Below, piece after piece: positions 1 through 6,228 of a DNA stretch of 7,556 nucleotides. The notes under the pieces are model-generated. The model did no database searches and was not told the DNA's origin. It was given only the letters and a program-made list of their open reading frames with translations. Positions within the stretch are counted from its first letter, which is position 1. Each line of letters begins with the position of its first letter. Both the position numbers and the translations under genes were made by a program. Origin of the DNA: an uncultured archaeon (GTDB taxonomy: Archaea; Thermoproteota; Nitrososphaeria; Conexivisphaerales; CALBHZ01); the NCBI GenBank assembly GCA_937892815.1, contig CALBHZ010000051.1, positions 1 through 7,556 on the forward strand, given 5' to 3'.

Positions 1-364
1 CTTCGAGTTTAAGAGGAGAGCCCAACAATTTGTTAACGGCATATACGGCCGCAGCAGCGGTCGCGCCGCTCGATCCTAGACCTTTCCCGATAGGTATTCC
101 CTTCTTAATTTTGAGGTTTACGCCCTTTTCCACATTCAATCTCCTTAGTAATTCACCGACTGCATATTTAGCGGTGTTCCGGTATTTGCTAATGCCCCCC
201 TCCCCTTCTACTTCAACCACTTCCACTCCATTCTCATTGACCAGCTCAGCTTCCACCTCGTCACAGTACGCATCTAAACATAAGGCGGCAACGTCGAAAC
301 CAGGACCTAGATTTGCCGAACTCGAGTATGCTCTGACTTTTACCTTTAAAATGCTTTTGTTCAC
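1..364 (-). CDS. thrB: Homoserine kinase, N-terminal part (runs off the left edge)
   Basis: GHMP-family kinase that would phosphorylate L-homoserine with ATP to O-phosphohomoserine, the step before threonine synthase, in the cytoplasm. The visible 121 residues, read on the minus strand, begin VNKSILKVKVRAYSSSANLG. They contain the N-terminal family signature SSANLGPGFDVAALCLD (residues 15-31) and the glycine/serine-rich phosphate-binding loop GIPIGKGLGSSGATAAAA (89-106). SANLGPGFD fits homoserine kinase better than mevalonate kinase or other GHMP members. The C-terminal two thirds lie outside the window. GTG at 364 is the only plausible start: an in-frame TGA lies six codons upstream and no ATG or TTG alternative follows closely. 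There is no ribosome binding site, and a TATA-like box lies about 25 nt upstream, so the mRNA is probably leaderless. The gene is divergent from the ATPase gene at 429. Confidence 0.88.
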   Translation of the reverse strand, partial: MNKSILKVKVRAYSSSANLGPGFDVAALCLDAYCDEVEAELVNENGVEVVEVEGEGGISKYRNTAKYAVGELLRRLNVEKGVNLKIKKGIPIGKGLGSSGATAAAAVYAVNKLLGSPLKLE

Positions 365-383
365 GGATGGATGATGATTTCAG

Positions 384-394
384 CTTTTAAAAAA
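384..394 (-). promoter_or_regulatory. TATA-like promoter box for thrB
   Basis: On the minus strand this reads GTTTTTTAAAA, a TATA-like A/T block centred about 25 nt upstream of the GTG at 364. That spacing puts transcription initiation at or next to the start codon, as expected for leaderless archaeal mRNAs. The call rests only on composition and spacing. Confidence 0.45.
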
Positions 395-396
395 CG

Positions 397-406
397 TTTA
401 TATTAA
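397..406 (+). promoter_or_regulatory. TATA-like promoter box for the KaiC-like ATPase operon
   Basis: TTTATATTAA matches an archaeal TATA box and is centred about 27 nt upstream of the ATG at 429. No Shine-Dalgarno-like sequence stands before that ATG (CTAGAACAA), so a leaderless transcript is likely. The box sits back to back with the oppositely oriented thrB box, and the two are only a few bases apart. Confidence 0.55.
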
Positions 407-428
407 AGCTACTTAAATTCTAGAACAA

Positions 429-1787
429 ATGAAGAAAGTTTCGACTGGCGTTGCTCTTCTAGACAAATTGCTCGGAGGAGGGTTCTCCGAGGGTAGTACG
501 ATAGTCGTCGCAGGACCTCCAGGTACGGGGAAGACGATATTTTCAATGGCTTACTTATCGAAGCTTGAAGATGGAATTGGAATGAGAATCTCGCTAAATG
601 AAGATTCGAAAGCTTTTCTAGAATTCTCGTCTATGCTAGGATATGCATGTAAGAAGCTATATGAGGAAAAGAAGCTGAAGCTCATAGATTTATTCCCTAC
701 TAGGAAGGAGCTTTTCGAACAAGCGGTTAGGTATATAGTAGATGAAATAGAGAAATACAACGTCAAAAAGTTAGTAGTTGATTCGTTTACGGCTTTCATT
801 CAACACGTAGATTCAAGCTCCGAGGTTAGAAACTTTATCCAAAGCACCATCAATAATATAATAAGGAGGAAGGGGGTTACTAGTCTACTCATAGTCGAAT
901 CTCCTATAGGCATAGAAAGCATAGGATTTAGCATAGAGGAGTTCGCGGCTGACGGAGTTTTAATGTTTAAGAAGAGGATATATGAGGGAAGATTGCTGAG
1001 AGAATTAGAAATAGAGAAGATGAGAGGAACCTTAATTGAATACCCTAGATGGTTCTTCACTTTGAGGGGAGGATTTAACATGTTAGGCAAGAGCTCAATG
1101 ATCGAGGGGAGAAGGAGAGAGTTCAAGGTTGTAAAGTTAGGTAAAGGATTATATTCATCTGGAATAACTACTTTAGATGAGATAGTTGGAGGAGGGTTTA
1201 GAAGAGGTAGCATTGTATTGTTTGAGATAGGGTCAAACGCCGCACCATCGGACTTCGCTCCGATTTTAGAAGCTCAGATAATAAACTTCTTAAAACAGAG
1301 GTATTTCACATTCGTTCTTCCTCCCCTTACCATGGATCCAGATCGATTAAGGGAAGAGCTATCGCAATATGTCGATAAAGAGGTACTGGAAAAGTACTTC
1401 GTAACCACATGTCCGATGTTCACGGAAGAGGGGGGAAAAGAGATAGCGTTAGACATGATGTTTAGGGATCTAACCAAGGAAGAGGGTGCTCATTATTTAT
1501 GGATGGTAGATTGGGATTCCGCAGAGGAGATTTACGGACATAAAAAGCTCATTAAGCAGTTGACAAAGGCGTTCGTAGCTGAAAGAGGAAAGAACTTCTT
1601 AATCTTCTTAATAGTACGTGAAACTGATCCTGCAATAAACGAGCTATCGTCATTCTCAAGCTATCACTTGAAGGTAGACAACATGGAAGGGACGCCATTT
1701 ATCTATGGAATTAAACCGTACACGGGCTTTTACGGAATAGAGAGTGGAGGAGATTTAACTGATATTAAGCTAATAGAGGTGGTATAG
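429..1787 (+). CDS. KaiC/RadA-like ATPase with two domains, the second degenerate
   Basis: A 452-residue RecA-superfamily ATPase of the KaiC-like type. Domain 1 (about residues 1-215) opens with STGVALLDKLLGGGFSEGS. It has Walker A GPPGTGKT (29-36, Lys35), an acidic LNED near 56-59 at the place of the KaiC-family catalytic glutamate, Walker B LVVDS (115-119) and the family motif EKMRGT (197-202). Domain 2 (about 236-452) repeats the opening (SGITTLDEIVGGGFRRGS), but its P-loop position reads EIGSNAAPSD (266-275), with no GKT. It is therefore probably ATP-inactive and structural or regulatory. A residual Walker B-like WMVDWD lies at 348-353. No membrane segment or DNA-binding domain is visible. 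Such archaeal proteins are usually thought to be ATP-driven switches in signalling; a recombinase role is less likely given the double-domain layout. The gene for a small helical protein starts three bases after the stop, which suggests co-translation and a shared function. Confidence 0.85.
   Translation: MKKVSTGVALLDKLLGGGFSEGSTIVVAGPPGTGKTIFSMAYLSKLEDGIGMRISLNEDSKAFLEFSSMLGYACKKLYEEKKLKLIDLFPTRKELFEQAVRYIVDEIEKYNVKKLVVDSFTAFIQHVDSSSEVRNFIQSTINNIIRRKGVTSLLIVESPIGIESIGFSIEEFAADGVLMFKKRIYEGRLLRELEIEKMRGTLIEYPRWFFTLRGGFNMLGKSSMIEGRRREFKVVKLGKGLYSSGITTLDEIVGGGFRRGSIVLFEIGSNAAPSDFAPILEAQIINFLKQRYFTFVLPPLTMDPDRLREELSQYVDKEVLEKYFVTTCPMFTEEGGKEIALDMMFRDLTKEEGAHYLWMVDWDSAEEIYGHKKLIKQLTKAFVAERGKNFLIFLIVRETDPAINELSSFSSYHLKVDNMEGTPFIYGIKPYTGFYGIESGGDLTDIKLIEVV
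1776..1782 (+). promoter_or_regulatory. Ribosome binding site that supports a TTG start
   Basis: GAGGTGG lies inside the last codons of the ATPase gene, 8 nt before the TTG at 1791. It is a good archaeal Shine-Dalgarno match. It favours the TTG over the in-frame ATG at 1809, whose only upstream purine block is GGAG at 1793-1796, about 12 nt away. It also fits an internal cistron of an operon, in contrast to the leaderless genes nearby. Confidence 0.6.
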
Positions 1788-1790
1788 AAA

Positions 1791-2102
1791 TTGGAGAGTT
1801 TTGAAGAAATGGTTTTAAAAACGGTAGATGATACTATAAGTGAGCTAGGTCCTTCTGCAAGAGCTGCTTTAATTTACCATTTAGAGAAGAAGGGGTTAAG
1901 GCTTAATGAGGTACCCAATGATCCTAAAAAGTTCGAAACTGTCTTAAAGGATATGTTTGGACCTGCTAGCGAGATAATATTTTCACTAATTCTTAAGAGA
2001 ATAGCTGAGAGACTAGGCGTTAATCCTCCTACTGAAAGGAGCTTTACAGCGAGATTAGAGAGGTTAAGGAAGGAATACGAGGCTAAATTCGTAAATAGGT
2101 AA
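1791..2102 (+). CDS. Small helical protein resembling the archaeal NitrOD5 output domain
   Basis: A 103-residue soluble protein, charged and predicted all-helical by eye. It has no signal peptide or membrane segment. The central pattern is SELGPSARAALIYHLEKKG, then NEVPNDPKKFETVLKDMFG (about 37-56), then a helix EIIFSLILKRIAERLGV. This 'Leu-Gly...Tyr-His-Leu-Glu, Pro-x-x-Pro-x-x-Phe, Phe-Gly-x-x-Ala/Ser' layout is what I remember of the archaeal NitrOD5 output domain; the match is from memory. The TTG start is chosen for the ribosome binding site at 1776; ATG 1809 would shorten it by six residues. The three-base gap after the ATPase stop indicates one operon. Inference: it is the stand-alone partner or output subunit of that ATPase. 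Biochemical function is unknown. Confidence 0.7.
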   Translation: MESFEEMVLKTVDDTISELGPSARAALIYHLEKKGLRLNEVPNDPKKFETVLKDMFGPASEIIFSLILKRIAERLGVNPPTERSFTARLERLRKEYEAKFVNR

Positions 2103-2104
2103 GA

Positions 2105-2112
2105 GTTTTTAT
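2105..2112 (+). promoter_or_regulatory. Possible TATA-like box or T-rich terminator before the ClC gene
   Basis: GTTTTTAT-type sequence just after the stop at 2102 and about 36 nt before the ATG at 2145. Read as a TATA box, it would start transcription near 2135 and give a leader of about 10 nt. Read as a T-run, it could end the ATPase operon. The two roles are not exclusive, and neither can be decided from sequence. The ClC gene could also be read through from the operon. Confidence 0.3.
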
Positions 2113-2144
2113 TACGAGTCAAGGCGTTAGTAGGGTAAAGTAGG

Positions 2145-4319
2145 ATGTTGAAGAAGAAAGCTCCAGAATTTCTAGTTTACATATACAAGTGGGCAGGACT
2201 TGGTATTCTCATCGGCATCATAGCTGGCGTAGGAGCTATCGTCTTCATGCTATTATTAAAGTTCTCCACGTGGTTTTTCCTAGAGGAGCTGGTCGGATAT
2301 CATCCTCCGCTTGCTGCTGGTGAAGGAGTTACGGCTTTTCCGCCCTTTGAAGGAGTAAGGTGGTTTTTAATTCCGGTCGTTACTACCGTTGGAGGCTTAA
2401 TAACGGGGTTGATAGTGTACACCTTTGCTCCGGAAGCTGAAGGTCACGGAACGGACGCTGTAATTGAATCTTTCCATAGGTTAGGAGGAAGGATAAGGGG
2501 AAGGGTGCCGATCGTGAAGGCCATCGCCTCAGCTATAACTATAGGAAGTGGAGGAAGCGCCGGTAGAGAAGGGCCGATCGCACAAATCGGTGCCGGTTTT
2601 GCTTCACTACTCGCTAAATTGCTTAAGCTAAGCGATCACGATAGAAGGATAATGATAGTTGCAGGCGCAGGAGCTGGGATAGGATCTGTGTTTAAAGCTC
2701 CCTTGGGAGCGGCTATTTTCGCCATTGAAGTTCTTTACAGAAGAGATTTTGAGGTTGATGCTTTAATCCCTTCATTCATATCCTCCGTCGTAGGTTATTC
2801 CATTTTCTCGTCCTTTTTCGGCTTCTCTCCCATTTTCTCCTCTCCGTCATTTGAAGTTATACCGCCTCTATCTTTCATTTTCTACGCCGTGTTGGGCGTA
2901 GTATCCGGGTTAGCCGCAATTGTATACGTTAACATGTTTTACGGTCTTAGAGATAAGTTCTTCAAGAAGATACCAGTTCCCTTGATTGTTAAACCCGCAA
3001 TTGGCGGATTTCTAATCGGTCTCTTAGGAATGATAGCTCCTCAAGTACTTGGAACCAGCTACGGGTGGGTTCAGCTCGCTATTTACGGTCAACTCGCTAT
3101 CTCCACCATGCTCATAGTGGCTATACTTAAAATGGCCGCTACTAGCTTTACCATAAGCTCTGGAGGAAGCGGAGGTGTATTCGCTCCGTCCTTAGTTATT
3201 GGAGCTATGATAGGTGGCGCGTTAGGCACGTTATTCTACTCTAGCTTTCCCGATCTTGCTATAAGTCCAGCATGCTTTATACTGGTGGGAATGGCCGCCT
3301 TTTTCGCAGGAGCGGCTAAAGTACCAATAGCTGCTATGATCATGGTAGCGGAAATGACCGGAAACTACAAGCTACTAATTCCAGCTACAATCGCATGTTC
3401 TATATCGTACGTCTTATCTGGTAAATGGTCCATATACGAAAAGCAGGTAGATAGTAGGATAGAATCTCCTGCTCATCGTGGAGAGTTTAGCGTAGACGTC
3501 CTTGAGCAGGTTAAGGTTAAGTCGGTTATGACCACTAAGGTAGTGACGGTTTCACCGGATATGAAGGTTAGGGATATATCGAGATTAATAGCAAGATATG
3601 GACATTTGGGATATCCAGTTGTAGATAAGGGGAGGCTAATTGGAATTGTCACTTATAGCGATATCCTAAAGGTGAGACATCCTGAAGAAAGCGAGGTTAA
3701 GATAAGGGAGGTTATGTCTAAAAGGCTGATAGTTACTTATCCCGATGAGACCTTAGATAGGGCTTTACATAAAATGTATTTTCACAACGTCGGTAGATTG
3801 CCCGTCGTAGATCCAGAAAATCCCACCAAGCTTCTAGGTATAGTTACTAAAAGGGATTTAATAAGAGGTCATGAAATATCGAGATTTGGAGAAACTGTGA
3901 GTAGAGTTAGAGACGTGCTTAAGCTGTTAACGGTTGAGGAAGTAATGCATAAACATTTTACTATACTAGAGCTGGAACATGGATACAATCTTAATGAGCT
4001 TATAGACATGATTATACATTGCAAACATCCAGCTATCGTAGCTATTAAAGACGGAAAACCCGTAGGAATTGTAACGTGTAGAAGCGTGTTGGAAGCACAT
4101 TTAAATGGGAAGAAGAGCCCCATTAGAGAGCTCTTTAAAGAAGGAAGGGAGCCCATTGCCGCTTATCCAGACGAATCGATAAGGGCGGCGTTGGATAAGA
4201 TGATGACGTATAAGCTAGAAGCTTTGCCAGTCATAGACAGGAGTAGACCGGATAAGCTGGTAGGGTTAATTACTATAAAAGATGTAGTGAGGATAATAGC
4301 GTTAGAGAGCTTAGGTTAA
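2145..4319 (+). CDS. ClC-family anion channel/transporter with four CBS domains
   Basis: A 724-residue membrane protein. The ClC core spans about residues 10-435 with many hydrophobic helices. The anion-path motifs are visible: GSGGSAGREGP (134-144, gating Glu142), GGVFAP (343-348) and a C-terminal tyrosine in GKWSIYE (Tyr431) equivalent to the pore Tyr. The first filter loop reads GHGTD (100-104), where E. coli ClC has GSGIP. Aligning APLGAAIFAIEV (185-196) with the E. coli protein puts Val196 at the internal proton-glutamate position (Glu203). The cytoplasmic tail holds four CBS domains, near 456-511, 518-575, 596-652 and 656-720. Each ends in the G-h-h-T-x-x-D nucleotide-site pattern (Asp506, Asp571, Asp713), except the third, which has Ser647. 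The usual number is none or two. It probably moves chloride or another anion, gated by adenine nucleotides through the CBS modules. ATG 2145 leaves a short cytosolic N-terminus before helix one. Confidence 0.93.
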   Translation: MLKKKAPEFLVYIYKWAGLGILIGIIAGVGAIVFMLLLKFSTWFFLEELVGYHPPLAAGEGVTAFPPFEGVRWFLIPVVTTVGGLITGLIVYTFAPEAEGHGTDAVIESFHRLGGRIRGRVPIVKAIASAITIGSGGSAGREGPIAQIGAGFASLLAKLLKLSDHDRRIMIVAGAGAGIGSVFKAPLGAAIFAIEVLYRRDFEVDALIPSFISSVVGYSIFSSFFGFSPIFSSPSFEVIPPLSFIFYAVLGVVSGLAAIVYVNMFYGLRDKFFKKIPVPLIVKPAIGGFLIGLLGMIAPQVLGTSYGWVQLAIYGQLAISTMLIVAILKMAATSFTISSGGSGGVFAPSLVIGAMIGGALGTLFYSSFPDLAISPACFILVGMAAFFAGAAKVPIAAMIMVAEMTGNYKLLIPATIACSISYVLSGKWSIYEKQVDSRIESPAHRGEFSVDVLEQVKVKSVMTTKVVTVSPDMKVRDISRLIARYGHLGYPVVDKGRLIGIVTYSDILKVRHPEESEVKIREVMSKRLIVTYPDETLDRALHKMYFHNVGRLPVVDPENPTKLLGIVTKRDLIRGHEISRFGETVSRVRDVLKLLTVEEVMHKHFTILELEHGYNLNELIDMIIHCKHPAIVAIKDGKPVGIVTCRSVLEAHLNGKKSPIRELFKEGREPIAAYPDESIRAALDKMMTYKLEALPVIDRSRPDKLVGLITIKDVVRIIALESLG

Positions 4320-4320
4320 G

Positions 4321-4329
4321 TTTTAATAC
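4321..4329 (+). promoter_or_regulatory. TATA-like promoter box for the 142-residue membrane protein
   Basis: TTTTAATAC begins one base after the ClC stop and is centred about 26 nt upstream of the GTG at 4351, the spacing for leaderless archaeal transcription. No ribosome binding site precedes the GTG. The same T-run could help end ClC transcription. Confidence 0.45.
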
Positions 4330-4350
4330 CAATAGCTCCTAAACTAATAT

Positions 4351-4779
4351 GTGTCGAAGGAAGAAGAGCATGTGGAAAGGGTTCTGTATGAAGATGAAGT
4401 AAGCGATTTAAAGGATGCAGATAAAACGAGGAGATGGGGAAGAGCTGCGTTATACTTCCTGTTAAATATAGGCCTTCTCTTCATGCTATACGTGCTTTTG
4501 GGCTTAATAGGCCTCTTAGTTGGAATGTTCCTATTAATATTTTTGTTCCCCTCTCCCTTTATTACAGCTCCTAATTGGTACAAGATAACTACGGAAGGCT
4601 TAGTGCTTGAGAAGGGGATAGTAAGGATAAGGGAAGGCTTGAACTTAAGGTTTAAAGTATATAGAGATAGGAACTACATAGCCGTTTTAAGGAAAAATAG
4701 GGAGATAATGTGGTTATATGCACATAACGTAGATAGGTTAATGGAGGCTTTAAATGAAGTTTCGCTTGCTAAGAGTTAA
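4351..4779 (+). CDS. Small membrane protein: helical hairpin plus a PH-like cytosolic domain
   Basis: A 142-residue protein I do not recognise by name. Residues 1-30 are strongly charged and acidic, then RRWGR. Residues about 32-68 are one long hydrophobic stretch that can form two membrane helices in a hairpin, with glycines at 51, 54 and 58 in the middle. After PNW (74-76) comes a compact domain with alternating strands (YKITTEGLVLEKGIV, FKVYRDRNYIAVLRK) ending in a helix (NVDRLMEALNEV). That is the layout of small bacterial/archaeal PH-like domains found after paired membrane helices; the fold is inferred, not demonstrated. The GTG start gives the full charged N-terminus; ATG at 4349 is out of frame. 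It follows the ClC gene by 31 nt but seems to have its own promoter. Its stop lies one base from the stop of the opposing gene. Confidence 0.7.
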   Translation: MSKEEEHVERVLYEDEVSDLKDADKTRRWGRAALYFLLNIGLLFMLYVLLGLIGLLVGMFLLIFLFPSPFITAPNWYKITTEGLVLEKGIVRIREGLNLRFKVYRDRNYIAVLRKNREIMWLYAHNVDRLMEALNEVSLAKS

Positions 4780-4780
4780 G

Positions 4781-5446
4781 TTACCTAGTTTTAAGGAATC
4801 TCCTTAAGGCAGATGCTAGGGGCGGTAAAATCCTAGTTTGGAGAATTAGCTTAGCTGGTCCTTCCACCTCCACTACTATCCCTTCTCCCCCAAATAGGAA
4901 GGTTTTCCATCCTCCGAATTTCTTCACCTTCCATTTAGCCTTCTCGTTTAAAGCTACGAAGTGGAAATTATCTACTATCATTTTCTCTCCGGGCTTTAGC
5001 TCGTGCTCTACCATCCCTCCGTAGCTATTTATCCAGATTCCTCCTCTTCCGGTCGCTTTAAGCCATACAAGCTCTCCTTCAGCTAATAGCCCTCTTAAGC
5101 CTCTCCACGCTACAGTTAAATTAATATCGCCATGATGAGCGAGGTATGATGAATCCTGAACGATGTATCCCTCATCGGACATAGGCAGATACTTTATGTC
5201 TCCAGGTAGAGAGGGTGCGAGCTCCAGTTCAAGATCTCCCTTTGCTATGTAGGTATTAAGGAAGATTGTTTCTCCAGCTAGGGTTCTCCTAAGAAGGCCC
5301 GTTAACAAACCTCCGGTATGAGTTTTAACTTCAAAATCTCCCTTTATGCTTACCATAGCTCCTGCTTCAGCCGTTATTTCTTCCTTAGGACTTAATTTTA
5401 CCTTTAAAAGTGAGTACGCTGGTGAAGTTTCGATCTTCCATTCCAT
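4781..5446 (-). CDS. AIM24/TIGR00266-family beta-rich protein
   Basis: A 221-residue soluble protein of the widespread AIM24 family (TIGR00266, formerly DUF124), whose yeast namesake is mitochondrial and whose prokaryotic role is unsettled. Family hallmarks are in the expected order: AEAGAMVSI (26-34), TGGLLTGLLRRTLAGETIFLN (residues 44-64), LAPSLPGDI (76-84), the internal repeat of short strands around LVWLKATGRGGIWINSYG (126-143), the VDNFHFVALNE strand (158-168), FGGEGIVVEVEGPAK (185-199) and the closing LQTR (202-205). The length is typical, with no signal peptide or membrane helix. ATG at 5446 is the natural start: it precedes MEWKIETSPAYSLLKVKL, the usual family N-terminus, and lies about 27 nt from a TATA-like box. 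It converges with the 142-residue membrane-protein gene and backs onto the decayed region. Confidence 0.88.
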   Translation of the reverse strand: MEWKIETSPAYSLLKVKLSPKEEITAEAGAMVSIKGDFEVKTHTGGLLTGLLRRTLAGETIFLNTYIAKGDLELELAPSLPGDIKYLPMSDEGYIVQDSSYLAHHGDINLTVAWRGLRGLLAEGELVWLKATGRGGIWINSYGGMVEHELKPGEKMIVDNFHFVALNEKAKWKVKKFGGWKTFLFGGEGIVVEVEGPAKLILQTRILPPLASALRRFLKTR

Positions 5447-5467
5447 GTATTAAATACGAACCTTTCA

Positions 5468-5478
5468 CATATTTAAGG
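5468..5478 (-). promoter_or_regulatory. TATA-like promoter box for the AIM24-family gene
   Basis: On the minus strand this reads CCTTAAATATG, centred about 27 nt upstream of the ATG at 5446. The sequence between box and ATG holds no ribosome binding site, so the mRNA is probably leaderless. Confidence 0.5.
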
Positions 5479-5586
5479 AGAATGGCTCGCTCAGTACTCT
5501 TTTAAGCACTTACGGTTCCTCTTAGTAGCAATAATATTAATGCTAGTTGAGGTATGAAAGGGATGTTACCAATAGCTGGGTCAGTT

Positions 5587-5823
5587 CTAAATCTTGATAG
5601 CATTTATAAACTCAGAGATCCTCTCTAGCATTCTCATATGACTCCATTGCTTCCTTAACAGGACCGCTTAATCCTCAATGAACATTGACCGTGTACCTAA
5701 TGTAATATTCCTTGATAGCTCAATTACCTATATGGGTTTTAGCGAGGTAGTACATTATCGAAATGTATTGCAGGTTTTCCCTTCTCATCATTTAAGCTTA
5801 AGAAATGGATCTTCCCTGATCTC
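5587..5823 (-). pseudogene. Decayed N-terminus of a SufS-like cysteine desulfurase (class-V PLP enzyme)
   Basis: Joining three minus-strand frames gives a convincing SufS-type N-terminus. The pieces are EIREDPFLKL (5823-5794); NDEKGKPAIHFDN (from 5792); a stretch with two stops containing AIKEYYIRYTVNVH, then GLSGPVKEAMESYENARE (5743-5612); and ERISEFINAIKI (5625-5590). Intact SufS proteins have the same order: R-x-D-F-P-x-L, G-K-P-x-x-Y-x-D-N-A-A, A-I-x-x-Y-Y-x-x-Y-x-x-N-V-H-R-G, Y-E-x-A-R-x-x-I-x-x-F-I-N-A. The stop TGA at 5677-5675 stands where the family has Arg (VNVH-R-G), as a single CGA-to-TGA change would produce. Nothing after FINA, including the GTT-E substrate loop and the PLP lysine region, follows. 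The piece cannot be functional. It might derive from a related aminotransferase rather than SufS itself. Confidence 0.72.
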
Positions 5824-5828
5824 TTTCT

Positions 5829-6228
5829 TTAGTATATAAAGGTAGACCGCTGTAGCATTGTTAAGAAAGCTTTATCATCATTTATCCATAACGTTTAGAT
5901 CTTGATGACCTCAAGCCATATTCTGTTAACCTTCTAACGTGGTAAAGGAAGCTTGAATACTCAGTTGGAGAAGTTTACTATTTGTCCTTCTTGAAATTTA
6001 ACACAGCTCCTATGATAGCTAAGTTGTTTGCTTCGGTTCCTTCAGATATATATTTCTCGAGGAAGAGTCTCCGATGCTTTAGCTACCTTCTCGAACACGG
6101 TAGTTAAATGCTCAAAGACCTCCTATGTTAGCTATAGATAGTTGAGAGGTGATCATAAGCTATTTTGCTAAAGTAGGAAGCATGGTGCTTACCATTTTAC
6201 CGAGAACAGGGTCTGAATTTTCAACCAT
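5829..6228 (-). pseudogene. Decayed N-terminal half of a second class-V PLP enzyme
   Basis: Minus-strand pieces in successive frames: MVSTMLPTLAK (ends 6163), IAYDHLSTIYS (6163-6131), FEHLTTVFEKVAKASETL (6116-6063), EKYISEGTEANNLAIIGAVL (6058-5999), TSPTEYSSFLYHVRRLTEYG (5974-5915), LEVIKI (5915-5898) and DDKAFLTMLQRS (near 5876). E-G-T-E-A-N-N-L-A-I resembles the PLP-phosphate loop of cysteine desulfurases (G-T/G-T-E-A-x-N-L). The T-x-x-E-Y/H-x-S...L...G-L-E-V pattern is the following strand-helix of class-V enzymes, in correct order and spacing. It overlaps the same family region as the neighbouring 5587-5823 piece but differs in sequence, so it comes from another gene copy. Residues beyond about 170, including the catalytic lysine, are missing. 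The family assignment is weaker for the first 20 residues. Confidence 0.62.

Noticed and set aside
30..374. Plus-strand open frame of 114 codons
   Set aside because: It is antisense to the homoserine kinase frame, which has clear GHMP-kinase motifs on the minus strand. The plus-strand protein is low-complexity, rich in Pro, Ser and Thr, and resembles nothing.
551..1477. Three minus-strand open frames inside the ATPase gene
   Set aside because: Shadows of the long plus-strand ATPase frame. Their translations are rich in Ser and Leu and show no domain motif.
1874..2122. Minus-strand open frame opposite the 103-residue protein
   Set aside because: Fully antisense to a gene with a good ribosome binding site and operon spacing, and without motifs of its own.
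3869..4156. Minus-strand open frame inside the ClC tail
   Set aside because: Antisense to well-formed CBS domains, with no recognisable domain.
4344..4583. Minus-strand open frame opposite the 142-residue membrane protein
   Set aside because: The plus-strand frame has coherent membrane helices and a promoter at the right spacing; the minus-strand one has neither.
5502..5588. Minus-strand peptide RTDPAIGNIPFIPQLALILL and onwards (28 codons) just after the decayed SufS-like N-terminus
   Set aside because: It could be a remnant of the next SufS segment, but it does not match the expected F-x-R-G-T-T-E-A-I-N stretch well enough to assign, and it is too short to be called a gene.
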